Shown here piece after piece: positions 1-5,006 of a stretch of 5,987 bases of DNA (positions within the stretch are counted from its first letter, which is position 1; each line of letters opens with the position of its first letter). The notes beneath the pieces are model-generated. The model searched no databases and had not been told where the DNA came from. It saw only the letters and a list, made by a program, of their open reading frames with translations. The translations under genes were made by a program, and so were the position numbers. The stretch lies in assembly GCA_017521065.1 (NCBI GenBank), contig JAFXEA010000160.1:1-5987 (forward strand), written 5' to 3'. This DNA comes from Kiritimatiellia bacterium. GTDB taxonomy: Bacteria; Verrucomicrobiota; Kiritimatiellia; RFP12; UBA1067.

Positions 1-200
1 AAGAAGCAGAGGTAGGCCGGCGTGGAGAAGCGGAACTTCCTGCGCGTCAGGAGAAGAATCGCCCACAGCCCGACCGCCCACACCATCTCGACGCACCACA
101 CCGTCCGATCGGCAGGGTAGATGCCCAGCACGACCGCCACGCACGCAAGCGCGGCGGCCATCCACAAATCCCGATAACTGTACGATATTGAATTGCTCAT
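1..200 (-). CDS. YjdF/DUF2238 family inner-membrane protein, N-terminal part (cut by window edge)
   Basis: The reading frame is open to the left edge of the window, giving the first 66 residues from the ATG at 200. An in-frame ATG at 212 would add four residues (MFKH). Neither start has a convincing Shine-Dalgarno sequence, so the start is uncertain. Two hydrophobic stretches are visible, about residues 13-28 and 39-56. Between them is a PADRTVW segment followed by a second helix and an RRKF turn. This matches the pattern of E. coli YjdF and DUF2238 proteins as I remember it: helix, a DR-x-x-W loop, a helix, a basic turn, then further helices. The family is an integral membrane protein of unknown function. 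The 3' part lies outside the window, so intactness cannot be judged. It sits downstream of the lipocalin remnant, with a 59-bp gap when counted from 200. The family assignment is fairly good but rests on a short segment. Confidence 0.7.
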   Translation of the reverse strand, partial: MSNSISYSYRDLWMAAALACVAVVLGIYPADRTVWCVEMVWAVGLWAILLLTRRKFRFSTPAYLCF

Positions 201-259
201 ATGCTTGAACATCCGTATAACAACGCGAAGTTTGACATAAACCCCTGTCCCTTACAAGT

Positions 260-448
260 TCATTTCTGCTCTACCCAGGTGAGCTTGCCCGTATCATAGC
301 CGCGCCGTTGCACCTCGGCGAGATGTTCGGACTTCGCGGTTTCAGCCAGCCCAGGCATGCGAGAGAGCAGCCAAAAGACGTCCGCGCCGCCGCTATCGTA
401 CCCAATATCGTTCGCATATTCATTTCGTAGTTTTCTTTCGTTTTCGTT
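260..448 (-). pseudogene. C-terminal remnant of a bacterial lipocalin (Blc-like), no start
   Basis: This frame begins straight after the TAA stop of the LRR gene (449-451), is in phase with it, and ends at TGA 260-262. Its last 40 residues read DVFWLLSRMPG...LAEVQRRGYD...KLTWVEQK. This follows the end of E. coli Blc closely: W-x-L-S-R-x-P, a K-x-E-x-LA helix, R-x-G-[YF]-D, K, then WV-x-Q at the terminus. Lipocalins are lipid-binding beta barrels, and Blc is an outer-membrane lipoprotein. Everything upstream is missing: the lipoprotein signal, the GTWYE motif and the barrel strands. There is no usable start codon except an internal Met. The first dozen codons are AACGAA-rich and look like spacer rather than lipocalin sequence. 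I read it as a gene whose 5' part was removed when the LRR gene or its flanking repeat arrived. Rescue by readthrough of the TAA is possible but unlikely. Confidence 0.65.
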
Positions 449-1615
449 TTAGACAGGATTTTCAGGATTGACAGGATTAAGGTCGTCGTCTTGAGGCCGC
501 CATCTCATGTCCAAACGCCGCCCATCAAAGAACCAGTATCCATCTTTCCCTCTCTGGAATCCGAGTCTATTGACTCCGCGATATTCAGACAGATCGTTTG
601 CTTGTGAAAAGGCACCAGGGCTGATTATGACATCTTTGAGATTCATGGTCATCTTGAGATTTTGCGAGCAAACTGAAAACGCATACCCATCTATCCGCTG
701 CAAGGTCGAAGGCAGTGTCACCGATTCAAGACTCTCGCAGTTGGCGAAAGCGTATCGGCAAATTTCGACAACACCATCAGGTATCACAATCTTCTTTAAC
801 TGCTTGCAACCCTCAAAAGCGTAATCTTCAATATTGGTAACTCCCGGCGGCAATTCCACATTTTCCAATTTCAGACATCCCTCGAACGCAAATGGTCCGA
901 TATTCTTCACGCCCGGCGGGATGGAGATCGACTTGAGTTCCATGCAGTCATTGAACGCCCCTTCGCCAATGCTGATGACGCCCTCTGGAATCATCACAGA
1001 CCTCAAATCGCTACCGGAAAACGCATAATCAGGAATGCGATCCACTCCATTCGGAATGATCACGTCACCGCCGACACAGCGAATAAGCTCTTTCCCGTCC
1101 TTCGTGCAGACGAGTCCGTTGATTTCGCGAAAGTTCTGGTTATCGGGACTGACAATAAACTTTCGAACGTTTCTGCATGATAACGCATTTTCATCAATAT
1201 TTGTGACAGTCGAAGGGATTGCGACCGACTCAAGCCTGACACCGTCAAATGCACACCACCCAATCTCTTTCACTCCTTCGGGAATCACAAGCGACCGTAC
1301 AGGGTCATCATTCTTGAATATGCTTCCCCATACTCCCGCCACCGGATATCCGTCCAGATTAGTCGGAAGTACGACACTATCCGAAAACGGCTTGGGACCC
1401 CGACGAACAGCCTTCACTATATTCGCCTCTCCGTCGATAACTGCATAATGCCACTTTATCCCGCCAACCGTCGAAGACCGCTCCCGTGTCGAATGGAACC
1501 GCACGCGGGAGCGATATTCTGCATCTGGCTCCCAGTTCATCCATAGCAGGGTACCGCCCGCAACCACGGCAATTGCAGCCGCACACCCGATCAATAGCAT
1601 CTTTTTCTTCATCAT
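449..1615 (-). CDS. BspA-type (LRR_5) leucine-rich-repeat protein with N-terminal membrane anchor
   Basis: The protein has 388 residues. I chose the ATG at 1615 because GAGAGG lies six bases upstream. The longer frame to 1693 would run back through the end of sanA. Residues 1-5 are basic, and residues 6-26 form a hydrophobic segment without a clear cleavage site, so a signal anchor or uncleaved signal is likely. From about residue 105 to 335 there are roughly 23-residue repeats of the BspA/Treponema type. Their consensus is hydrophobic-x-IP-x-GV-x-x-I-x-x-x-AF-x-x-C-x-x-L, with about eight copies, best preserved at 205-320. An insert at 155-185 (NGLVCTKDGKELIRC) is the 'actual value' hairpin common in this family. 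The C-terminal part is aromatic and basic, then ends in the Asn-Pro tail. Family members are usually exported adhesion or protein-interaction proteins; the role here is inferred. It follows sanA by 28 nt, probably in one operon. Confidence 0.88.
   Translation of the reverse strand: MMKKKMLLIGCAAAIAVVAGGTLLWMNWEPDAEYRSRVRFHSTRERSSTVGGIKWHYAVIDGEANIVKAVRRGPKPFSDSVVLPTNLDGYPVAGVWGSIFKNDDPVRSLVIPEGVKEIGWCAFDGVRLESVAIPSTVTNIDENALSCRNVRKFIVSPDNQNFREINGLVCTKDGKELIRCVGGDVIIPNGVDRIPDYAFSGSDLRSVMIPEGVISIGEGAFNDCMELKSISIPPGVKNIGPFAFEGCLKLENVELPPGVTNIEDYAFEGCKQLKKIVIPDGVVEICRYAFANCESLESVTLPSTLQRIDGYAFSVCSQNLKMTMNLKDVIISPGAFSQANDLSEYRGVNRLGFQRGKDGYWFFDGRRLDMRWRPQDDDLNPVNPENPV
452..478 (-). repeat. Tandem 3 x 9-bp AATCCTGNN repeat forming the 3' end of the LRR gene
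   Basis: On the minus strand the units are AATCCTGTC, AATCCTGAA and AATCCTGTC, running directly into the TAA stop. They encode the last nine residues as three Asn-Pro-X triplets. The unit length is a multiple of three, so the frame is preserved. The Asn-Pro-X tail does not resemble the rest of the protein. It looks like an intergenic repeat module that became part of the coding sequence. Confidence 0.85.
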
Positions 1616-1643
1616 CGTTTTCCTCTCTTTGCGCCCTTTGCGG
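1616..1643 (-). repeat. CGCAAAG-type module filling the sanA-LRR gap and carrying the ribosome-binding site
   Basis: The whole gap between the sanA TGA and the ATG at 1615 reads as two CGCAAAG units (CCGCAAAG, GCGCAAAG) followed by AGAGGAAAACG. The GAGAGG part is well placed as the Shine-Dalgarno sequence for the LRR gene. If translated, it gives the Arg/Lys-rich string that an over-long start would add. Similar 'CGCAAAGnCGCAAAG' strings occur between genes in many environmental bacterial genomes. That is general recollection and was not searched here. Confidence 0.6.
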
Positions 1644-2360
1644 TCAAACGGTCCTGGGCGTGGGTTCACGATTCTCTGGCGGATTGGGAACATCGCCTCC
1701 CTCTACTGGCGGTGGGAGCGTTTCGCGCGGGCCGAGAAACTTGGGGCTGCGGCGGAGAATCACATCGAGGACTGCTGCGATCTTCGCAAGCTGCTCGCGG
1801 ATTGTCGTCTTGATCGAATAGCGGCCGTTCACGTCCTCCGCTGCGTAGCCGTAGGCGTCGCATCCGAATCCGCGCGCCGTGAAGACCGCTCGGCGGACAT
1901 GGTCGGGCTGCGAGATGACGATGAACGAGTCGAGCCCGAACACCTTCTTCGCCCGCACGACCGTGTCGAGCGTGCGGAAACCGGCGTAGTCGCAGGCAAT
2001 GCGGTCGGCGGGCACTCCGGCCTTCATTAGCGACTCCTTCATGTCGGACGGCTCGTCGTAGCCCTTCACATGGTTGTCGCCGCTCACGATGAGGCAATCC
2101 ACCTTGCCGGCCTTGTACAGCTCCGCCGCCGCATTGATCCGCCGCGAGAAGTAGAGGTTGTCGAGTCCGTTTGGAAGCGTCCTCACGCACCCCAACACGA
2201 CCGCTGCGCGCCGACGCGGCACGGCGTCAATGCTCGCGTTGTCGAACACGCGCCCCGACGACACCGCATAGACGGCAATCGCCGAAGCGCCCCACGCAAG
2301 CGCCATCACCACTACGGCAATTGCCATGTCCTTAATTATTCTCAATCTTCTCTTATTCAT
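1644..2360 (-). CDS. sanA: SanA-like DUF218/ElyC-SanA-YdcF family membrane protein
   Basis: The protein has 238 residues, close to the 239 of E. coli SanA. The start at 2360 has GAGGTGA seven bases upstream. Residues 1-8 are basic and 11-33 form one transmembrane helix, so the soluble domain should face the periplasm. The DUF218 signature is complete: AAVVLGC (52-58), FSRRINAAAELYKAGKV (71-87), LIVSGDN (90-96), DEPSDMK (102-108), GVPADRI (115-121), DYAGFRTLDTVVRAKKVF (124-141), FIVISQPDHVRRA (146-158), IREQLAK (187-193) and PKFLG (206-210). These follow E. coli SanA block by block, including the late FLGP. E. coli SanA affects envelope permeability to vancomycin at high temperature; its biochemical activity is not settled. 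The Pro-rich tail (215-238) is poorly conserved. It is the probable first gene of a pair with the LRR gene. No clear promoter is seen immediately upstream. Confidence 0.9.
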   Translation of the reverse strand: MNKRRLRIIKDMAIAVVVMALAWGASAIAVYAVSSGRVFDNASIDAVPRRRAAVVLGCVRTLPNGLDNLYFSRRINAAAELYKAGKVDCLIVSGDNHVKGYDEPSDMKESLMKAGVPADRIACDYAGFRTLDTVVRAKKVFGLDSFIVISQPDHVRRAVFTARGFGCDAYGYAAEDVNGRYSIKTTIREQLAKIAAVLDVILRRSPKFLGPRETLPPPVEGGDVPNPPENREPTPRTV

Positions 2361-2387
2361 CCTTCACTCACCTCTTTCAATTACTGT

Positions 2388-2410
2388 CGCAGAGTTGATT
2401 CCGTTCTGCG
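2388..2410 (-). promoter_or_regulatory. Hairpin in the sanA upstream region, with an overlapping alternative stem
   Basis: The sequences CGCAGA and TCTGCG pair as a 6-bp stem around an 11-nt loop, 28 nt before the sanA start. An alternative 5-bp stem, AGTTG with CAACT, uses bases just upstream (2412-2416) and inside the loop (2393-2397). The two stems interleave and share a base, so they would probably be alternatives. There is no U-tract, so it is not an ordinary intrinsic terminator. A regulatory role is only suggested by position. Confidence 0.3.
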
Positions 2411-2457
2411 CCAACTCATGCAGCCATCGCTATCACTCCTCACATTGGCAACATTCT

Positions 2458-2562
2458 TCACGCCAGCACATAGTGCGTCGAGCGGCCCTGTCCTTCCCGG
2501 CGAAGGATGTCCTTGGCGACAAGGGCGTTGTTCTCGAGCGAGGCGGTGTCCTGCGAGACTTT
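2458..2562 (-). pseudogene. C-terminal winged-helix tail remnant of a Fic-family (DUF4172-Fic) protein
   Basis: The last 34 codons before the TGA at 2458-2460 read KVSQDTAS...ALVAKDIL, then RREGQGRSTHYVLA. This resembles the C-terminal end of DUF4172-Fic proteins, where a small winged helix ends in a pattern like K-x-S-x-DTA-x-RD-x-x-x-L-x-x-x-GIL, then G-x-GRST-x-Y-x-L. The helix-turn positions (expected RD and GI) are degenerate here (LE, DI). There is no start codon or ribosome-binding site of its own. Upstream in this frame the sequence stops resembling Fic and becomes antisense-like, Cys/Arg-rich text overlapping the end of the membrane-protein gene. Its frame register equals that of the Fic N-terminal piece at 3909-3682, 1.1 kb upstream. 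I take both as ends of one former gene. Confidence 0.6.
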
Positions 2563-2582
2563 GCATATGCACGATTCGCATT

Positions 2583-3647
2583 TCATGTGCCATACATATC
2601 CTGATGTTGAATAGCTTCGCGGAGGAGTCGCACGAATGCGTCGATGAGTGCCTCGTCGTCCGAGGCGCAAAGACGTGCCGGCGTTGCGCAACCAACGGGA
2701 AACAACTGGACTTCGGGAATCCTCGTCATGGCCCTCGTGCCTGTCACATCCTTGTGGCCGACACTATGATCGGCGTAGTAATAAGCCGATTCGCCCTTGC
2801 GGACGCCAGTCGTTTTGTCAAAGGAGAACTCCCTGCGGACTCCTATCTTTCCGACTCCGTTGAAATAATGGCCTCTCCCCGCGCCGATGACGAACTCCCG
2901 CCGCCCGAAGAAATCGTACAGCGTCGGCGTGACGGCCAGAATCGCCGGAATGACGACAGCGGCGATCAGCCACGGAGAATCCCCCTTCGTCCAGACCAGC
3001 CATCCCACCAAGGCAAAGAATACGATTACGGCGGCAAGGACAATCGCCCCCCGAACATAATGCTTCGGACGATAGGTAATGCGGACAATGCGCCCGTTGT
3101 CGTCCCGAAGGACGGTGATTTTGTTCTGTACTTCGATTGCCGAAGCGCCGGACCGCTCGTCGTCAACCCGTATCCGCGTCAAGCTGACGTGTGCCTTCTC
3201 CGCGAGCATCTGGCGGATCCGTTCGCAATCGGCTTCGGCCTTGTCGCCGTCTCGGGCGCTTCCGTTAAACGGGGACTCGTAAACAACGTGGCCCTGTCCG
3301 TCGCGGCCCACGAGTTCAACCGCCGCGCGGTAACCGCGCAACCGCACTACGCGGCTCCATGTCCACGCATTCACCTGTACACGCGTTTTCATCGAGAGCC
3401 GGCCGACGCCACTGGTCCAGACAACGCCGTCCGGCCCCACGCTTAGGATTCCACGGTCAAAAACACCGAAGATCAAGACGCTCAGCCAGAACAATGTCCA
3501 TAGCGAAAGAACGCTGATGCCGCCAACTCCAAGCTCACCCATGCCAAGCACAAAGAAGAGCGTCCCGAACCCAATAGGGATTAGCGCAAGCAAGCTGGCA
3601 TAAGATCCAAGGCGCACACATGCGAGAACTGTTCCGTATTGCTTCAT
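2583..3647 (-). CDS. Uncharacterised four-helix membrane protein, inserted between Fic remnants
   Basis: The protein has 354 residues, and I do not recognise its family. It appears to be a duplicated layout. One half is a transmembrane hairpin (about 14-36 and 43-63) followed by a soluble beta-rich segment (67-190). The other is a second hairpin (200-220, 226-244) followed by another soluble segment (248-345). Both soluble segments open with a hydrophobic, Gly-rich strand pattern (GILSVGPDGVVW and EFVIGAGRGHYF), then a W- or F-containing strand and a final amphipathic helix (138-150, 330-345). This recalls bacterial PH-like membrane proteins, but I see no diagnostic motif. The start at 3647 has only a weak GGAT element nine bases upstream. 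The gene begins 34 nt after the stop of the Fic N-terminal piece and ends 20 nt before the Fic C-terminal piece. It probably reads from the Fic promoter at 3964-3935. The long open frame with alternating hydrophobic and charged blocks supports a real gene. Confidence 0.75.
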   Translation of the reverse strand: MKQYGTVLACVRLGSYASLLALIPIGFGTLFFVLGMGELGVGGISVLSLWTLFWLSVLIFGVFDRGILSVGPDGVVWTSGVGRLSMKTRVQVNAWTWSRVVRLRGYRAAVELVGRDGQGHVVYESPFNGSARDGDKAEADCERIRQMLAEKAHVSLTRIRVDDERSGASAIEVQNKITVLRDDNGRIVRITYRPKHYVRGAIVLAAVIVFFALVGWLVWTKGDSPWLIAAVVIPAILAVTPTLYDFFGRREFVIGAGRGHYFNGVGKIGVRREFSFDKTTGVRKGESAYYYADHSVGHKDVTGTRAMTRIPEVQLFPVGCATPARLCASDDEALIDAFVRLLREAIQHQDMYGT

Positions 3648-3681
3648 GTGAAATCCAATATCGGTTACTGCGCTATGGCAT

Positions 3682-3909
3682 TCAATCGATCGGCGAATTG
3701 GGCAGGGTGCGCGTCTTCTCCTCTGCGGAGTTCAAGATTTCTGCTGAAAGCGTCTCGCAAACAGCATCGCTCTGCATCTCAAAGCCGATTGCTGCAAGCC
3801 GTCCCGAAAACCTCCCCGTCGAAAAGGAAGCCGCTTCAAGCTCCGCCGCCAGTTCGGCGGAATTCCACCGAAACTTGGGCCAGTCTTTATGTTGATAGAT
3901 GTAGCGCAT
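3682..3909 (-). pseudogene. N-terminal DUF4172 domain of a truncated Fic-family protein
   Basis: From the ATG at 3909 there are 75 codons. Residues 1-62 match the DUF4172 domain that opens many Fic proteins: YIYQHKDWPKFRW (3-15), an AEL-x-x-EL helix, FSTGRFSGRLAAIGF (29-43) and LSAEILNS (54-61). In intact relatives this last helix continues as S-x-IEGE, the class II inhibitory motif, and then into the catalytic domain with HPF-x-x-GNGR. Here it turns into SAEEKTRTLPNSPID and stops. The break therefore falls exactly at the inhibitory helix, and no HPFx motif is found downstream. I prefer 3909 to the TTG at 4020 because the promoter at 3935-3964 lies inside that longer frame and its extra residues are Cys/Arg-rich noise. 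A short stand-alone product could still be made. Fic enzymes AMPylate target proteins; this fragment cannot. Confidence 0.75.
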
Positions 3910-3934
3910 GTTTTTCCCCGTAATTTTTGCGGAT

Positions 3935-3964
3935 ATTATACCACGTAATCTCCGCACCGCGCAA
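3935..3964 (-). promoter_or_regulatory. Extended -10 sigma70-type promoter of the Fic N-terminal remnant and the 354-residue gene
   Basis: The -10 box is a perfect TATAAT (3940-3935) with an upstream TGG (3943-3941), giving TGnTATAAT. A weak -35, TTGCGC (3964-3959), lies 18 bases upstream. Transcription would start near 3928, leaving a leader of about 19 nt before the ATG at 3909. No other good promoter is seen for the membrane-protein gene downstream. Confidence 0.7.
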
Positions 3965-4034
3965 CAGCAACACTCAGCCCCAGGCACTGTAGGCAAGACC
4001 CTTCTCCACCTCTCTGTCAAACCATATCAGGCGG

Positions 4035-4601
4035 TCAATCCTTTCTTTCCGTAACCTCGTGGGAGATTTTGAGCAACGCGAGGTTCAGCTCTATAGTCGT
4101 CTTGCGTGACACCGTGGAAAGGTTGTCGCCGATGAGCTCCGCGAGCTTGTGACCTGCGCGCGTGAGCATGTTCGCCTGCTCCGGCGATCCCGCCTTCTCG
4201 GTCTGGAGCGCCTCCATGTCGCGGACCATCGAGCGAACCTTGGCGTAGGTTTCGATGATTGCCAGTGTAGCCTGTGTCGCACGTGTGCTCTTCAATACTG
4301 TCGCAAGCATGTAGAGGCCCTTCTCGGTAAAGGCGTACGGAAGGTATTTCAAATTGGATCCTCGCCCGCCGTTCAAGGTAACAATTTGTGACCTTGAACA
4401 TTCTTCTTCCGTCATCTTCAGAATGTACCCGGCAGGGAATTTTTCCGCATTGCGCTTGACCGCCTGGTTGAGCGCTTTCGTCTCCACGCCGTACAGCGCG
4501 GCGACGTCGCGGTCAAGCAGCACCTGCTGATTGCGGATCGTGAGCATGCGGGATTGCACAGCGGCGATGTCTATCGCATTGAGTTCGTTTGACCTTTTCA
4601 T
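4035..4601 (-). CDS. ORF6N-domain (KilA-N/antirepressor-type) DNA-binding protein
   Basis: The protein has 188 residues. The ATG at 4601 is chosen because AGGA lies five bases upstream, with AAAGGA a little further, and because family similarity begins just after it. Residues 17-103 form an ORF6N domain: TIRNQQVLLDRDVAALYGVE (21-40), LNQAVKRNAEKFP (44-56), SQIVTLNGGRG (71-81) and YLPYAFTEKGLYMLATVL (86-103). These are the typical blocks, including 'YLPYAFTE.G' and 'LNQAVKRN..FP'. Residues 104-135 continue as the usual helix (IIETYAKVRSMVRDMEAL). The tail 140-188 is an additional helical segment. ORF6N domains occur in phage antirepressors and in accessory-region proteins of bacteria, where they bind DNA; the target here is unknown. 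It lies about 70 nt upstream of the Fic promoter. It may be regulated through the unusual leader before it. Confidence 0.92.
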   Translation of the reverse strand: MKRSNELNAIDIAAVQSRMLTIRNQQVLLDRDVAALYGVETKALNQAVKRNAEKFPAGYILKMTEEECSRSQIVTLNGGRGSNLKYLPYAFTEKGLYMLATVLKSTRATQATLAIIETYAKVRSMVRDMEALQTEKAGSPEQANMLTRAGHKLAELIGDNLSTVSRKTTIELNLALLKISHEVTERKD

Positions 4602-4605
4602 TGTC

Positions 4606-4803
4606 CTATTCCTTTCGGCGTTGTGTCGGCGCATTACGCGGCCGAACGCCGGCCACAGGGTACAATACGCCAACGGTACATTTTCGGAATAGGCGATGCC
4701 TCGCCAAGATGCCGATGACGCTTAGGCTGCACATCTCGCGCTCAAGCCCGCGGAGGAAGCCTCCTACATCACGTTCCAAATCGGCCGCCGCGGTTCCCGA
4801 CAT
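4606..4803 (-). CDS. Possible 65-residue leader ORF coupled to the ORF6N gene
   Basis: An ATG at 4803 follows a strong GGAGGGGG purine tract five bases upstream. The frame stays open for 65 codons and ends at TAG 4608-4606, four bases before the ORF6N start and inside its ribosome-binding region. This spacing would suit translational coupling. The product (MSGTAAADLERDVGGFLRGL..., Arg-rich end APTQRRKE) has no family I recognise. It could be the translation of a structured RNA rather than a real protein, because the same bases contain several tight hairpins. Whether it is coding is unresolved. Confidence 0.35.
   Translation of the reverse strand: MSGTAAADLERDVGGFLRGLEREMCSLSVIGILARHRLFRKCTVGVLYPVAGVRPRNAPTQRRKE
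4640..4764 (-). other. Cluster of three short GC-rich hairpins in the ORF6N leader
   Basis: Three perfect 5-bp stems lie in 125 bases: GGCCG/CGGCC at 4640-4654 (loop 5), GGCGA/TCGCC at 4692-4705 (loop 4) and GGAGG/CCTCC at 4752-4764 (loop 3). None is followed by a T-tract on either strand, so they are not intrinsic terminators. Their density is higher than I see elsewhere in the window and suggests RNA folding of the leader transcript. Confidence 0.4.
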
Positions 4804-4812
4804 TGACGCCCC

Positions 4813-4941
4813 CTCCCGGACCGTCCGCCCACCATTCAGGCTTTTCGATCCGTTCTCAGCAGGACTCCATCGGTTTCAACCCAACGGCTTTCAAGGCTCC
4901 CGTTCGTACCTCCGTCGCCACGGAGTTCAATTCCGGAGAGC
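4813..4941 (-). ncRNA. Candidate structured leader RNA (riboswitch-like domain), undescribed
   Basis: The predicted transcript starts near 4941. Its first bases, CTCTCCGGA (4940-4932), can pair with TCCGGGAG (4820-4813) as an 8-bp helix with one bulge, closing a domain of about 110 nt. Inside are a perfect 6-bp hairpin, CTCCGT/ACGGAG with loop GGCG (4910-4925), a 5-bp stem AACGG/CCGTT (4883-4904), and a GGT-TGAA-ACC hairpin next to it. The 3' strand of the closing helix overlaps the GGGAGG ribosome-binding tract of the possible leader ORF, so closing would hide it. I tested it by eye against RNase P RNA, tmRNA, 6S and SRP RNA landmarks and saw none. It could instead be a decayed coding repeat: one minus-strand frame is open across part of it. 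Confidence 0.35.
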
Positions 4942-4947
4942 GTGGAT

Positions 4948-4977
4948 ATGATACCATACCAACGCGTCATCCGTCAA
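4948..4977 (-). promoter_or_regulatory. Extended -10 sigma70-type promoter for the ORF6N leader
   Basis: The -35 TTGACG (4977-4972) matches the consensus at five of six positions. An 18-base spacer leads to TATCAT (4953-4948), preceded by TGG to give the extended TGnTATCAT form. The predicted start lies near 4941, about 340 nt before the ORF6N ATG. The promoter lies 30 bases after the stop of the surface-repeat gene, so it opens a new transcription unit. Confidence 0.7.
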
Positions 4978-5006
4978 TCCGCGCGCTCGGAATTTTTTCG
5001 CGCAAA

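Noticed and set aside
231..260. Plus-strand TTGACA at 232-237 as a promoter -35
   Set aside because: No -10-like hexamer 16-18 bases downstream (CAAGTT) and no plus-strand gene follows.
1666..2190. A 174-codon minus-strand frame inside sanA
   Set aside because: The DUF218 blocks are all in the sanA frame. This frame gives Arg/Gly-rich noise.
2070..3446. A 458-codon plus-strand open frame
   Set aside because: It runs antisense through the start of sanA, the Fic tail and most of the membrane-protein gene. Its translation is His/Arg/Pro-rich without any family motif and changes character at each gene border. It is a shadow of GC-rich minus-strand codons.
3910..4020. N-terminal extension of the Fic fragment to the TTG at 4020
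   Set aside because: It would place the -10/-35 elements inside the gene and adds 37 Cys/Arg-rich residues that are absent from DUF4172 proteins.
4602..4673. N-terminal extension of the ORF6N protein to 4673
   Set aside because: A good ribosome-binding site precedes 4601, and the extra residues lie in the leader hairpins and overlap the small ORF.
4979..5006. Terminator after the surface-repeat gene (GCGCG ... CGCGC)
   Set aside because: Only a 5-bp stem with a long loop and no T-tract after it.
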